A stretch of 64,000 nt of DNA from Methylobacterium sp. R2-1. GTDB taxonomy: Bacteria > Pseudomonadota > Alphaproteobacteria > Rhizobiales > Beijerinckiaceae. The position numbers were made by a program, and so were the translations under genes. Positions 8,799-18,539 of this stretch are shown piece by piece. The stretch lies in the NCBI RefSeq assembly GCF_014191355.1, contig NZ_JACHWM010000004.1, positions 248,001 through 312,000 on the forward strand, read 5' to 3'. A model generated the notes under the pieces. It was not told where the DNA came from, did not search any database, and saw nothing but the letters and a program-made list of their open reading frames with translations. Each line of letters opens with the position of its first letter. Position 1 is the first letter of the stretch.

Positions 8799-9728
8799 TC
8801 AGCGCACGGCCTCCGGCTCGTTCGAAGCGGCGGGTTGCTCGGGTGCGGCGCCGGGCATCGGCTCCGGCCGGCTCACCAGTGTGACCAGCACGTAGGACAC
8901 GATCATCAGCAGGAACCACGAGCCGAGCTTGGCCGCCGAGACCGGCGACCAGCCGGCCGCCTGGTTCGGGTAGAGCCAGACGCGGCTTGCCGTGCCGATG
9001 TTCTCGGCGAGCCAGATGAAAAGCGCGACGAGAACGAAGCCGAGCAGCAGCGGCATCTGGCGGTGAACCTGCCAGACCTTGAAGTGGACGACGGTGCCCG
9101 CGAACAGCAGGCCGGTCGCGATGAACAGCACGCCCCGCATGTCGGCCACGTAATGGTGGCTGAAGAAGTTGACGTAGATCGCGCCCGCCAACGGTAGCGT
9201 GAACCTGAGCGGCGGATGCCGCGTGAAGCGGAAGTCGAACAGACGCCAGACGCGGGCGATGTAGGAGCCGATGCTGGCATACATGAAGCCCGTGAACAGG
9301 GGCACGCCGGCAATGCGCAGCAGGCTCGCCTCCGGATAGATCCACGAGCCGACGCCTGTCTTGAAGATCTCCATCGTCGTCCCGACGACGTGATAGATCG
9401 CGATGACCTTGGCCTCCTCCCAGGTCTCCATGCCGAGCGCCAGCAACGCGACCTGAATCAGCACAGCCGCGAGCGTCAGGAAGTCGTAGCGGCTGAGCGG
9501 TGCGTCGACCGGATAGAACAGGTGCGTCCCGATCAACAGGGCGCAGATCAGGCCGCCGAACAGGCAGGCCCACCCCTGCTTCACCCCGAACCGCAGAAAT
9601 TCGTAAGCGAAGGCCGGCAGGCGGCCCGCAGCGCGCGCATACTCGCCGAGCCGGCGCTCGGCCGCGACGAAGCCCGTCAGGAACGGCCAATTCCGTGCCG
9701 CGCTCGGCTCCGTTCGCCCTGTCGTCAT
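8799..9728 (-). CDS. DUF817 family integral membrane protein
   Basis: A 309-residue protein with about eight hydrophobic segments, matching by eye the DUF817 (Bacillus YoaT-like) family: WEEAKVIAIYHVVGTTMEIFK, VGSWIYPE and YVNFFSHHYVADMR are typical conserved stretches. The start at 9728 (MTTGRTEP) has GGGGGA about six bases upstream, which is better than the longer frame start. Function is unknown; conserved His and Glu residues inside membrane segments suggest a transport or metal/heme-related role, but this is speculation. Its stop lies eight bases from the convergent 71-aa gene. Confidence 0.8.
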   Translation of the reverse strand: MTTGRTEPSAARNWPFLTGFVAAERRLGEYARAAGRLPAFAYEFLRFGVKQGWACLFGGLICALLIGTHLFYPVDAPLSRYDFLTLAAVLIQVALLALGMETWEEAKVIAIYHVVGTTMEIFKTGVGSWIYPEASLLRIAGVPLFTGFMYASIGSYIARVWRLFDFRFTRHPPLRFTLPLAGAIYVNFFSHHYVADMRGVLFIATGLLFAGTVVHFKVWQVHRQMPLLLGFVLVALFIWLAENIGTASRVWLYPNQAAGWSPVSAAKLGSWFLLMIVSYVLVTLVSRPEPMPGAAPEQPAASNEPEAVR

Positions 9729-9844
9729 CCTGATCCCCCGTCCCGCGCGACGTCCTTCGCGACACGAGAGGTCGAAAGCGGCAGTTTGACGGTCACGCTC
9801 GCCTCGCCGCACATTCAGCGCGGCAAGCGCGACGGGGAGGGGGC

Positions 9845-10345
9845 GTGCAGGCGAGCGAGGTAGAGGATCGGACGCACGCTCGGCGGCGGACGGAGCGCGA
9901 ACTGCGCCGGCTCGAAGCGCTCGCGGCCCGCAAGCGCTTCCGCAGGCGAAGCCTGCCGGCCCTGCGCGGATCGGCCGGGGCGGCGGCAGCCTTCGCGGCT
10001 CTCCTGAAAGTCAAGGTGGTCGGGACGCTGGCGGGCAAGGCGGCCATCGCCGTCCTGGTCGGCCTCGGCCTTGCGTGGCCGGCCCTGGTGATCGGCGTGG
10101 TCGGCCTCGTCGGGATCGTGCTGGCTTTCGTCAGCCTGTTTTCCGGCGAGGGCGGCTCACACCACTTCGACTGCGATTGCCCTTGCGATTGTGCCGGCAA
10201 GGAGAAGCGGGCCGAGCGGCTCAAAGCTCTGATCGCGCAGCGCCGGGCATGGCTCGCTGCGCCGTCGGGTCCGGCTCCGAGCGTGCGGTGGGACGCGCGC
10301 GGGCGTCATCACCTGACAGGAAGCCGGCGCAAGCGCGGCCGGTGA
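9845..10345 (+). CDS. membrane protein with a CxCxCxC cluster, unknown function
   Basis: A GTG start at 9845 is preceded by GGGGAGGGGG. The 166 residues comprise a strongly basic, probably helical N-terminus (1-45), two hydrophobic segments (about 55-98), then HHFDCDCPCDC at 106-116 (four Cys alternating at 110, 112, 114, 116 after two His), and a basic C-terminal tail. The cluster could ligate a metal or form disulfides. I do not recognise the family. It is divergent from the DUF817 gene and upstream of mcmA. Confidence 0.7.
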   Translation: MQASEVEDRTHARRRTERELRRLEALAARKRFRRRSLPALRGSAGAAAAFAALLKVKVVGTLAGKAAIAVLVGLGLAWPALVIGVVGLVGIVLAFVSLFSGEGGSHHFDCDCPCDCAGKEKRAERLKALIAQRRAWLAAPSGPAPSVRWDARGRHHLTGSRRKRGR

Positions 10346-10450
10346 GCCCCGCCTTATGGACAGTGGCCGCGTTTGGTGGCTTGCCTATAATGCTCAAAAA
10401 AAATCTTCGTCTCCGCCGACACCGAGACTGACGCCAGGAACAGTTGCACG

Positions 10451-12616
10451 ATGAGCTCCCGGATTCCCGATTTCGCCTCGGTCGCCTACGCGGCGGACGG
10501 CTTCAAGGCGCCGCCTCCGCCGGTCTCGGAGCCGTGGATGACGCCCGAGGGCATTCCGGTGAAGGGGTTCTATGGCCCGGAGGACCGTGAGGGCTGCGAG
10601 GGGATCGATTCGTTCCCCGGCCTGCCGCCCTACCTGCGCGGCCCCTATCCGGCGATGTACGTCACCCAGCCCTGGACCATCCGGCAATATGCCGGGTTCT
10701 CGACCGCCGAGGACTCGAACGCCTTCTACCGGCGCAACCTCGCCGCGGGCCAGAAGGGTCTCTCGGTCGCCTTCGACCTCGCGACCCATCGCGGGTACGA
10801 TTCCGACCACCCGCGCGTCTCGGGCGACGTCGGGATGGCGGGCGTCGCGATCGATTCGATCTACGACATGCGCACGCTGTTCTCAGGGATTCCCCTCGAC
10901 CAGATGACCGTGTCGATGACGATGAACGGCGCGGTGCTGCCCGTGCTCGCCCTCTACATCGTCGCGGCCGAGGAGCAGGGCGTGCCACCGGAGAAGCTCG
11001 CCGGCACGATCCAGAATGACATTCTGAAAGAGTTCATGGTCCGCAACACCTACATCTATCCCCCCAAGGGATCGATGCGGATCATCTCGGACATCTTCGG
11101 CTACACCTCGAAGAACATGCCGAAGTTCAACTCGATCTCGATCTCCGGCTACCACATGCAGGAAGCCGGGGCGACGCAGGATCTCGAACTCGCCTACACA
11201 CTCGCCGATGGTGTCGAGTACATCAAGGCGGGCCTCGCGGCGGGCCTGACCATCGACCAGTTCGCCCCGCGCCTGTCGTTCTTCTGGGCGATCGGGATGA
11301 ACTTCTTCATGGAGATCGCCAAGATGCGGGCCGCGCGCCTGATCTGGGCGAAGCTCGTCAAGGAGTTCGAGCCGAAGAGCGACAAGTCGCTGCCGCTGCG
11401 CACCCACTCTCAGACGAGCGGTTGGTCGCTGACCGCGCAGGACGTGTTCAACAACGTCACCCGCACGTGCATCGAGGCGATGGCAGCGACCCAGGGCGGC
11501 ACGCAGTCGCTCCACACCAACGCGCTCGATGAGGCGCTGGCCCTGCCGACCGACTTCTCGGCGCGCATCGCCCGCAACACCCAGCTCTTCCTGCAGCAGG
11601 AGAGCGGCACGACGCGGATCATCGATCCGTGGGGCGGCTCCTACTACGTCGAGCGGCTGACCCGGGACATCGCGGCGCGGGCCTGGGAGCATATCCGCGA
11701 GGTCGAGGCGCTCGGCGGCATGGCGAAAGCCATCGAGGCGGGCATCCCGAAGCTGCGCATCGAGGAGGCCGCCGCCCGCGCCCAGGCGCGGATCGATTCC
11801 GGACGCCAGACGATCGTGGGCATCAACAAGTACAAGCCCGACGACGAAATGAAGATCGACCTGCTGCGCGTCGACAACGCCGACGTGCGCGCCAAGCAGA
11901 TCGACAAGCTCAAGCGCCTGCGCGCCGAACGCAACCAGTCGGACGTCGATGCGGCACTCGCCGCCCTGACGAAGGCCGCCGACGGCGAGGGCAACCTGCT
12001 CGAACTGGCGGTGAACGCGGCGCGGGCCAAGGCCACGGTCGGTGAGATCTCGGAGGCGCTGGAGAAGGCCTGGGGCCGTCACCGCGCCGAGATCCGCTCG
12101 ATCTCGGGCGTCTACAAGCGGGAGGTGGGCGGCATGTCGCCGGTGGTGGAGAAGGTCCGCGGCCTCGTCGAGGCCTTCGAGGAGAATGACGGGCGCCGTC
12201 CGCGTATCCTGGTCGCCAAGATGGGCCAGGACGGGCACGACCGCGGCCAGAAGGTGATCGCCTCCGCCTTCGCCGACCTCGGCTTCGACGTGGATATCGG
12301 GCCGCTCTTCGCCACGCCCGACGAGGCGGCACGCCAAGCGGTGGAGAACGACGTGCACATCGTCGGCGTCTCCTCGCTGGCGGCGGGTCACCTGACGCTG
12401 GTTCCGGAACTGAAGGCCGCGCTGAAGCAGGAGGGCCGCGACGACGTAATGATCGTGGTCGGCGGCGTGATCCCGCCGGGCGATTACGACGCACTCTACG
12501 CCGCGGGCGCCTCAGCGATCTTCCCGCCGGGCACCGTGATCGCGGAAGCGGCGGTGAAGCTTCTGGGTGAACTCAACAGCCGCCTGGGCTACGGAGAGCG
12601 GCAAGCGGCCGAGTAG
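10451..12616 (+). CDS. mcmA: methylmalonyl-CoA mutase, large (catalytic) subunit
   Basis: The adenosylcobalamin enzyme interconverts (R)-methylmalonyl-CoA and succinyl-CoA, in propionate catabolism and, in methylotrophic Rhizobiales, in the ethylmalonyl-CoA pathway for glyoxylate regeneration. At 721 residues it has the usual length. The N-terminal substrate barrel contains [20 protein letters not shown] with the active-site Tyr, and the C-terminal cobalamin domain has the DxHxxG motif D594-G-H596-D-R-G599, where H596 is the lower cobalt ligand. AGGA lies upstream of the ATG. The small subunit mcmB and the chaperone meaB are not in this window, so the genes are dispersed. Confidence 0.96.
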   Translation: MSSRIPDFASVAYAADGFKAPPPPVSEPWMTPEGIPVKGFYGPEDREGCEGIDSFPGLPPYLRGPYPAMYVTQPWTIRQYAGFSTAEDSNAFYRRNLAAGQKGLSVAFDLATHRGYDSDHPRVSGDVGMAGVAIDSIYDMRTLFSGIPLDQMTVSMTMNGAVLPVLALYIVAAEEQGVPPEKLAGTIQNDILKEFMVRNTYIYPPKGSMRIISDIFGYTSKNMPKFNSISISGYHMQEAGATQDLELAYTLADGVEYIKAGLAAGLTIDQFAPRLSFFWAIGMNFFMEIAKMRAARLIWAKLVKEFEPKSDKSLPLRTHSQTSGWSLTAQDVFNNVTRTCIEAMAATQGGTQSLHTNALDEALALPTDFSARIARNTQLFLQQESGTTRIIDPWGGSYYVERLTRDIAARAWEHIREVEALGGMAKAIEAGIPKLRIEEAAARAQARIDSGRQTIVGINKYKPDDEMKIDLLRVDNADVRAKQIDKLKRLRAERNQSDVDAALAALTKAADGEGNLLELAVNAARAKATVGEISEALEKAWGRHRAEIRSISGVYKREVGGMSPVVEKVRGLVEAFEENDGRRPRILVAKMGQDGHDRGQKVIASAFADLGFDVDIGPLFATPDEAARQAVENDVHIVGVSSLAAGHLTLVPELKAALKQEGRDDVMIVVGGVIPPGDYDALYAAGASAIFPPGTVIAEAAVKLLGELNSRLGYGERQAAE

Positions 12617-12639
12617 TCCGCCTTTCCAGTCTCGGCAGG

Positions 12640-12660
12640 GGCGAGGCACTCGCCTTTCAT
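12640..12660 (+). terminator. possible short intrinsic terminator after mcmA
   Basis: GGCGAG, loop GCA, CTCGCC followed by TTTCATTTG, starting 24 bases after the mcmA stop. The stem is only six base pairs plus a wobble pair, so this is a modest candidate. Confidence 0.4.
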
Positions 12661-12798
12661 TTGAATTTACCTGAATTCCAAGCGGCATCGCGCCTCGCGT
12701 GGTGCCACCTCCGGGGATCGGGTAAAACGGCGGAGTTTGTTCGCGCCCGCCGGCTTTCGAAGATCGGCAGCGCTCCCGTTCTTCGAAGGTGTTGGGCG

Positions 12799-14232
12799 AT
12801 GGCCGAGGCGGACCGGGAAAAGATCCTGCCCGTGATCCTGTGCGGCGGCTCGGGCACGCGGCTGTGGCCGGCCTCGCGCGAGAGCATGCCGAAGCAGTTC
12901 ACGCCGCTGGTCGATCCTACGACCTCGACCTTCCAAGCCACCGTCCGCCGCGTCGCCGACGGCAACGTCTTCGCCAAGCCGACGGTCATCGCCTCGGCCG
13001 AGTCCCGCTTCATCGTCGCCGAGCAGCTCGCGCAGAGCCGCATCGCCGCCAACATTCTGCTCGAACCCGAGCGGCGCGACTCCGCCGCCGCCGTCGCGGT
13101 GGCCGCCCTTCACGGTGCGCGCCAGGGCCCGGAGACGGTGGTGCTGGTGATGGCCGCCGACCACGTGATCGAGGATACCGCTGCCTTCGCGAGCGCCGCG
13201 CAGGAGGCCGCCCTCGGTGCCCGGCTCGGCCAGATCATGACGCTGGGCATCACTCCGACCCGGCCCGCGACCGAGTACGGCTACATCCGCACCGGCGGTG
13301 CCCTTCCCGACGCACCGGGCCTGCACCGAGTCGAGCGCTTCGTCGAGAAGCCGGACGCGGCCGGTGCCGAGCGTCTGATCGGAGAGGGCGCCCTGTGGAA
13401 CTCGGGCTACTTCCTGTTCCGTGCCGACGTGATGATCGCCGAGCTGGAAGCGCACGCACCGGAGGTGCTGGAAGCCGCCCGCGGCGCGCTTGCCAACGCC
13501 GCCACCGATCTCGACTTCGTCCGGCTCCAGGCCGAGTCCTTTGCCCAGGCGCCGAAAACCTCGATCGATTACGCGGTGATGGAGCGCACGACCCGCGCCG
13601 GGGTTCTCGCGGTCTCCTTCGCGTGGTCGGATGTCGGCACCTGGGATGCCGTCTGGCAGGTGCTGGAGCGCGACGCGCGGGGCAACGCCGTGCGAGGACG
13701 CGTCGAACTGGTCGAGACGACGGGGAGCCTCGTCCACAGCGAGGGCGACGGGCTCACCACCGTCGTCGGGCTCGACGACGTGGTGGTGGTCGCAACCCCC
13801 GATGCCGTGCTAGTCGCCTCCAAGGCGCAGTCGGGCAAGGTGAAGGATCTCGTGACGGTCCTGCGCGAGAAGGCGCATCCGGAAGCAGATGCCCATCGCC
13901 GGATGTACCGCCCCTGGGGCTGGTATCAGCGTATCGACATCGGCGAGCGCTTCCAGGTGAAGCGGATCATGGTGACGCCGGGCGGGCGGCTCTCGCTGCA
14001 GAAGCATTTCCACCGGGCCGAGCACTGGGTGGTGGTGAAGGGCACCGCCGAGGTGACGCTCAACGATCAGGTTATCCTCGTGCACGAGAACGAGGCGGTC
14101 TACCTGCCGATCGGCTCGATGCACCGGCTGACCAATCCCGGAAAGATCCCGCTCGAACTGATCGAGGTCCAGGTCGGCTCCTACACCGGCGAGGATGACA
14201 TCATCCGCCTGGAGGACGTCTACGGGCGCTGA
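12799..14232 (+). CDS. manC: mannose-1-phosphate guanylyltransferase / mannose-6-phosphate isomerase
   Basis: The bifunctional type II enzyme makes GDP-mannose for polysaccharide or glycan synthesis. The start at 12799 (MAEADREKIL) is chosen over a longer TTG frame because GAAGGTG precedes it and it places the nucleotidyltransferase signature GGSGTRLWPASRESMPKQF at 16-34. A left-handed beta-helix linker and a C-terminal cupin (about 390-470, HFHRAEHWVVVKGTAE) give the isomerase half with its metal-binding His and Glu residues. Predicted length is 477 residues, as in CpsB/XanB. It is not in a glycan gene cluster here. It overlaps the convergent glpD by 13 bases. Confidence 0.93.
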   Translation: MAEADREKILPVILCGGSGTRLWPASRESMPKQFTPLVDPTTSTFQATVRRVADGNVFAKPTVIASAESRFIVAEQLAQSRIAANILLEPERRDSAAAVAVAALHGARQGPETVVLVMAADHVIEDTAAFASAAQEAALGARLGQIMTLGITPTRPATEYGYIRTGGALPDAPGLHRVERFVEKPDAAGAERLIGEGALWNSGYFLFRADVMIAELEAHAPEVLEAARGALANAATDLDFVRLQAESFAQAPKTSIDYAVMERTTRAGVLAVSFAWSDVGTWDAVWQVLERDARGNAVRGRVELVETTGSLVHSEGDGLTTVVGLDDVVVVATPDAVLVASKAQSGKVKDLVTVLREKAHPEADAHRRMYRPWGWYQRIDIGERFQVKRIMVTPGGRLSLQKHFHRAEHWVVVKGTAEVTLNDQVILVHENEAVYLPIGSMHRLTNPGKIPLELIEVQVGSYTGEDDIIRLEDVYGR

Positions 14233-15734
14233 ACTCCGGGCCCCGCAGACAGGTCGGACAAGTGGCGCCCGAGCCGGGCAACGCCTTCCCGATCCATGCG
14301 GAGGCCGAGCTTCGAGCGGCGCCAGAGGATGTCATCGGGCAGGCGGGCCCATTCGTACCGCACGAGGTAGTCGACCTCACGGGCACTGAGATCGCCCCCG
14401 AAGGCTTGGCCGAGATCGGACAGCGAGCGCGCATCCCCGAGCAAACGTGCGGCGCGGGTACCGTAGGCCCGAGCAAGGCGCCGGACCGTGGCATCCGGCA
14501 GAAAGGGGTAATCGGCCGCGAGCCTCTTCGCGAACCCCTCGAAATCGGCGCCCGCCATATCACCACCGGGCAGGGGCGCGGCGCCCGTCCAGGCCGGTTT
14601 CATGCCCGGCAGGTGCGGTCCGAGCTTCTCCAGCGCGTGCTCGGCGAGCCTCCGGTAGGTGGTGATCTTGCCCCCGAACACGGAGAGAACCGGCGGCCCC
14701 TCGTGATCGAGGTCCAAGACGTAGTCGCGGGTTACCGCCGAGGCGTTCGCGGCGGCATCGTCGTAGAGCGGACGTAGGCCGGAAAAGCTCCAGACCACGT
14801 CGTCCGGGCCGATCTGCCGCTCGAACGAGCGGTTGATGCAGGCACAGAGATAGCGCGTCTCCTCGCTTGAAATGCGGACAGGGCCGGGGCCGCCCTCGTG
14901 CGCCACATCGGTGGTGCCGATCAGGGTGAAGTCGCGCTCGTAGGGGATGGCGAAGACGATGCGCCGGTCGGGCTGCTGCAGGATGTAGGCGTGCTCCCCG
15001 TCGTAGAGCCGCCGTACGACGATGTGGCTGCCCTTGACGAGCCGGACTTTCGGCCGCGCCTCGATGGAAAGCGTGCGCAGCAGGGTCTCACCGACCCAGG
15101 GACCGGCGGCGTTGACGACGATCCGTGCCCGCACGCTCTCCCGTTGCCGCCGCTCGGCATTGTAGAGGGTGACGGTCCAGACGCCGGCCTCGCGCCGTGC
15201 GGATTCCACGGTGGTTCGGGTGCGAATCCACGCGCCCCGCTCGGCAGCGTCGAGCGCGTTCAGCACGACGAGGCGGCTGTCCTCGACCCAGCAATCGGAA
15301 TACGCGAAGCCCCGGGTCAGCCGCTTCTGGAGCGGCGCGCCAGCCCCGTCTCGGCCAAGGCGCAGCGCCTGAGAGCCCGGCAGCGCCTTGAGTCGCGCGA
15401 GGTGGTCGTAGAGGAACAGTCCGAGCCGCAGCATCCAGACCGGGCGCAGGCCGGCATCGTGCGGCAGGACGAAGCGCAGCGGCCAGACGATGTGCGGCGC
15501 GAGCCGCATCAGCCGTTCACGCTCAGCCAGCGCCTCGCGCACGAGCCGGAACTCGTACTGTTCGAGGTAGCGCAGGCCACCATGGATCAGCTTGGTCGAG
15601 GCGGAGGAGGTGTGCTCGGCGAGATCGCCCCGCTCGCACAGCAGGACGCGCAAGCCCCGGCCGGCCGCGTCGCGGGCGATACCGGCGCCGTTGATGCCGC
15701 CGCCGATGACGAGGAGATCGAACGGTTCGCTCAC
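14220..15734 (-). CDS. glpD: aerobic glycerol-3-phosphate dehydrogenase
   Basis: The FAD-dependent membrane-associated enzyme oxidises sn-glycerol-3-phosphate to dihydroxyacetone phosphate and passes electrons to quinone. The N-terminal dinucleotide motif GGGINGAGIARDAAGRG (starting near residue 11) and the following SSASTKLIHGGLRYLE are characteristic. The GTG start at 15734 is supported by GTGA overlap with the stop of the upstream small membrane gene, implying translational coupling. The 504-residue length matches GlpD. The glycerol kinase and facilitator genes are not adjacent. The 3' end overlaps the 3' end of manC on the other strand by 13 bases. Confidence 0.94.
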   Translation of the reverse strand: MSEPFDLLVIGGGINGAGIARDAAGRGLRVLLCERGDLAEHTSSASTKLIHGGLRYLEQYEFRLVREALAERERLMRLAPHIVWPLRFVLPHDAGLRPVWMLRLGLFLYDHLARLKALPGSQALRLGRDGAGAPLQKRLTRGFAYSDCWVEDSRLVVLNALDAAERGAWIRTRTTVESARREAGVWTVTLYNAERRQRESVRARIVVNAAGPWVGETLLRTLSIEARPKVRLVKGSHIVVRRLYDGEHAYILQQPDRRIVFAIPYERDFTLIGTTDVAHEGGPGPVRISSEETRYLCACINRSFERQIGPDDVVWSFSGLRPLYDDAAANASAVTRDYVLDLDHEGPPVLSVFGGKITTYRRLAEHALEKLGPHLPGMKPAWTGAAPLPGGDMAGADFEGFAKRLAADYPFLPDATVRRLARAYGTRAARLLGDARSLSDLGQAFGGDLSAREVDYLVRYEWARLPDDILWRRSKLGLRMDREGVARLGRHLSDLSAGPGVQRP

Positions 15735-16036
15735 CGCCCACCCGGACCGCTCAGGAGACTGACGACGATCCCGATCAGCACGGCGGCCCCGAGACAGCGC
15801 CGCCATGGATTGACCCCGCGGACGATCTCATCGAGCGCCCAGACGGTGAGGCTCAGGAGCGCGACGACGCCAAGGCCCGCGAAGACCGGAGCGGGCAGAC
15901 CGGGCATCGTCGCCTCGAGCAGCCATTCCAGGGCCGAAGCCGCCGCGAAGATCCATAGGGGCCAGTTCGGCCACTGACCGATCACGACGGCGCCGCTGCG
16001 CCGGTCGCGGAAGAACCAATCGAAGGCCCGGCGCAA
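15731..16036 (-). CDS. small membrane protein translationally coupled to glpD
   Basis: About 101 residues if the TTG at 16036 is the start; a CTG or another codon overlapping the end of the upstream gene is also possible because no ATG or GTG lies between. It has a basic N-terminus (FDWFFRDRRS), then three hydrophobic stretches (WPLWIFAAASALEWLL, VFAGLGVVALLSLTVWAL, CLGAAVLIGIVVSLLSG). Its TGA overlaps the glpD GTG as GTGA, and its beginning abuts the stop of the 61-aa gene upstream, so the three genes look like one operon. No family recognised. Confidence 0.6.
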   Translation of the reverse strand: MRRAFDWFFRDRRSGAVVIGQWPNWPLWIFAAASALEWLLEATMPGLPAPVFAGLGVVALLSLTVWALDEIVRGVNPWRRCLGAAVLIGIVVSLLSGPGGR

Positions 16037-16044
16037 GCGGCGCC

Positions 16045-16230
16045 TCAGATCGCGTCCGTGCGCCTCGCGGCACGGATCGGCTCGCAGATCTTCGGGCTGA
16101 TCTGGTCGAGATGCGGGCAGGCATTGGTCTCGTACCAGCCCCGCAGCTCGGGCTGCTTCGGCGCGACATACATGGCCGTCAGGACGAAGCCGCCGGCGAT
16201 CATAATCAGAAGCAGAAGTAGGTTGCGCAA
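16045..16230 (-). CDS. 61-aa membrane or secreted protein
   Basis: Starts MRNLLLLLIMIAGGFVLTAMYVAP, a signal anchor or signal peptide, followed by a short polar domain with two Cys (NACPHLDQ and KICEPI) that could form a disulfide outside the cytoplasm. GGAGATC lies just upstream of the ATG. The stop abuts or overlaps the next small membrane gene, suggesting an operon leading into glpD. Function unknown. Confidence 0.65.
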   Translation of the reverse strand: MRNLLLLLIMIAGGFVLTAMYVAPKQPELRGWYETNACPHLDQISPKICEPIRAARRTDAI

Positions 16231-16335
16231 GGGAGATCTCCAATCCGGCGGGCCTGGACAGGAACGCCGGCATCATCGCGGCAGACGCGCGAAGGCCGGG
16301 AGAGTTCCCTGGCCGAGCCTCGCACCAGCCGCTCA

Positions 16336-16545
16336 TCAACGGCGAAGGTCGTCGATGGTCTGCGGCCGGGTGTGGGTCAGCGGGCCTTGCGAGCCGGGCA
16401 ACAACCCGAGATCCTGAAGCCAGAGCATCGCGAGCAGCGCCGCGATCAGGCTGCCCAGACTCATCAGGATCGTGAGATTTCGCCGCCGGACGATGATGAG
16501 GATCAGCACGACGAGCAGGGCGAGCGAGAGCGCGAGCGTCAACAT
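16336..16545 (-). CDS. 69-aa membrane protein
   Basis: Two hydrophobic helices (LTLALSLALLVVLILIIV and ILMSLGSLIAALLAMLWL) separated by a basic RRRNL turn, then a polar C-terminus. The arrangement is a plausible small two-pass inner-membrane protein. GAGGTCC lies close upstream of the ATG. It is separated by about 105 bases from the next small gene on the same strand. No family recognised. Confidence 0.6.
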   Translation of the reverse strand: MLTLALSLALLVVLILIIVRRRNLTILMSLGSLIAALLAMLWLQDLGLLPGSQGPLTHTRPQTIDDLRR

Positions 16546-16882
16546 GGAGGACCTCTTACGACGATACGGCCCGCGGCGTCCCGCCGGACGCGCATCCCTG
16601 CCGCAGGCGCGAGCGGCAGTTCATCTGCGAACCAGATCTGATCGGGACAGAGAGAATACATCGGAAAGCTGAGCCGAATTTTTCCCGAAGCTTTCGTCCG
16701 GCGGTGTCATCAAAAATTCACGGAACTGCACGTCCCACCGACCTTTGTAAGCTCGGCGGCGGATCCGTAGCGGTGGCAGGTGCTGCCCTGTCATTCGACA
16801 CTGGCCGGTCGTCGAGCGTGGACCGGCATGGTCCGATGCCGAACTGTACCGATTGCAGCGGTCGAAGTTCTTCGGAGTTCCG

Positions 16883-18526
16883 ATGTCAGACGCTCTCAGC
16901 CTGACCGGCAGCGGTTCGACGCCCGCTCCTGTCGGTGGATCGGCCCGCGGACCCAACCTCGATGGGCGCACGCATCCTGCCGGGATCGGCCTCTTCTTCC
17001 TCGTGCTCGCGGGTGGCGTCGGCTACGCGCTCTTCAACCTAATCACGGACATGCAGGCCGCCGGCCAACCGCCGCTCGCGATCGGTGCCTTCGCGCTGCT
17101 CGGCCTGGCGCTGCTCATCGCACTCGGCTTCGAATTCGTGAACGGGTTTCACGACACGGCCAACGCCGTGGCGACGGTGATCTATACGCACAGCCTGCCG
17201 CCCGTCGCTGCCGTGGTCTATTCGGGTGTCCTGAACTTCCTCGGCGTCGTCGTCTCGACGGGGGCCGTCGCCTACAGCGTGGTGACGCTGCTTCCCGTCG
17301 AACTGGTGCTCAAGGCCGGCTCCTCCGCGGGCTACGCGATGATCTTCGCGCTCCTCATCGCGGCCATCATCTGGAACTTGGGCACCTGGGCCCTCGGCTT
17401 GCCGAATTCGTCCTCGCACGCGCTGATCGGCTCGGTCCTCGGCGTCGGCTTCGCCAACCAGATCCTAGCGCCCGAGGGTTCGGAAACTTCCGGCGTGCAG
17501 TGGGATCAGGCGTGGAGCGTGCTGCGCGCCCTGCTGTTCAGCCCGGTTGTCGGCTTCGTCATGGCGGGCCTGCTGCTGCTGGCGATGCGGTTCGTGATCC
17601 GCAACCGCGCGCTCTACCGGGAGCCAGAGGCCGATGCACCGCCCCCGCTCTGGATCCGCGCGCTGCTGATCCTGACCTGCGGCGGCGTCTCGTTCGCCCA
17701 TGGCGGCAATGACGGGCAGAAGGGCATGGGCCTGATCATGTTGATCCTGATCGGCGCCGCGCCCACGGCCTACGCGCTCAACCGCACCATGGCGGAATCG
17801 GCGACGCCCCACTTCGTCGACGTCTCGGAGCGCGCCCGGTCGGTGTTCCGGGACCGCGCGGAACAGGCCCCGGTGCCGAGCGCGGCCGATGCGCGCGCAC
17901 AGATCACCAAGGCGCTGGGCAAAAAGGAACTCGACAGGCCGGAGATTTACGCGGCGCTCGCTGCCCTCTCGGACGACGTCGCCACGAAGGTGAAGGAGTA
18001 CGGAGCGATCCGACACGTTCCGGCCGAAGCGACGCCGAACCTGCGCAATGACATGTTCCTCGCCTCGGACGCCATCCACAGCCTGGAGAAGCGCGAGGGC
18101 CTTTTCGTCGGTGAGGAGGCGAAGACGTTGAGGGCCTACGAGACGAGCCTGAACGATGGCACCCGTTACATCCCGACTTGGGTGAAGGTGTCGGTCGCCC
18201 TGGCGCTCGGCCTCGGCACCATGGTCGGCTGGAAGCGCATCGTCGTCACCGTCGGCAGCCGGATCGGCAAGAAGCACCTGACCTACGCACAGGGCGCCTC
18301 CGCCGAGATCACCGCGGCCGGCACCATCGGCTTGGCGGAGGCCTACGGTCTGCCGGTCTCGACCACCCACATCCTGTCGAGCGGCGTAGCCGGCACCATG
18401 GCCGCCAACGGTTCCGGCCTGCAATGGGCCACCGTGCGCAACCTCGCCGTTGCGTGGCTGCTCACCCTTCCGGCGGCGATCACCTTAGCCGGGCTGCTCT
18501 ACGCCGGCCTGCGGGTCGTCCTCTGA
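16883..18526 (+). CDS. pit: PiT-family low-affinity inorganic phosphate transporter
   Basis: A metal-phosphate:proton symporter of the PHO4/PiT family in the inner membrane. The ATG at 16883 (MSDALSLTG) has CGGAG just upstream, in preference to a TTG ten codons earlier. The two inverted PiT signatures are present: FVNGFHDTANAVATVIYTHS near the N-terminus, and VSFAHGGNDGQKGMGLIM plus GLPVSTTHILSSGVAGTMAA in the second half. At 547 residues it is longer than E. coli PitA, mainly because of an enlarged cytoplasmic loop (about residues 310-430). It is followed after 13 bases by the convergent glcE. Confidence 0.93.
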   Translation: MSDALSLTGSGSTPAPVGGSARGPNLDGRTHPAGIGLFFLVLAGGVGYALFNLITDMQAAGQPPLAIGAFALLGLALLIALGFEFVNGFHDTANAVATVIYTHSLPPVAAVVYSGVLNFLGVVVSTGAVAYSVVTLLPVELVLKAGSSAGYAMIFALLIAAIIWNLGTWALGLPNSSSHALIGSVLGVGFANQILAPEGSETSGVQWDQAWSVLRALLFSPVVGFVMAGLLLLAMRFVIRNRALYREPEADAPPPLWIRALLILTCGGVSFAHGGNDGQKGMGLIMLILIGAAPTAYALNRTMAESATPHFVDVSERARSVFRDRAEQAPVPSAADARAQITKALGKKELDRPEIYAALAALSDDVATKVKEYGAIRHVPAEATPNLRNDMFLASDAIHSLEKREGLFVGEEAKTLRAYETSLNDGTRYIPTWVKVSVALALGLGTMVGWKRIVVTVGSRIGKKHLTYAQGASAEITAAGTIGLAEAYGLPVSTTHILSSGVAGTMAANGSGLQWATVRNLAVAWLLTLPAAITLAGLLYAGLRVVL

Positions 18527-18539
18527 AGCGACGCAGAGG

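Noticed and set aside
12661-12798. N-terminal extension of manC from a TTG
   Set aside because: The 46 extra residues precede the nucleotidyltransferase motif with no family similarity, and ATG 12799 has a better ribosome site.
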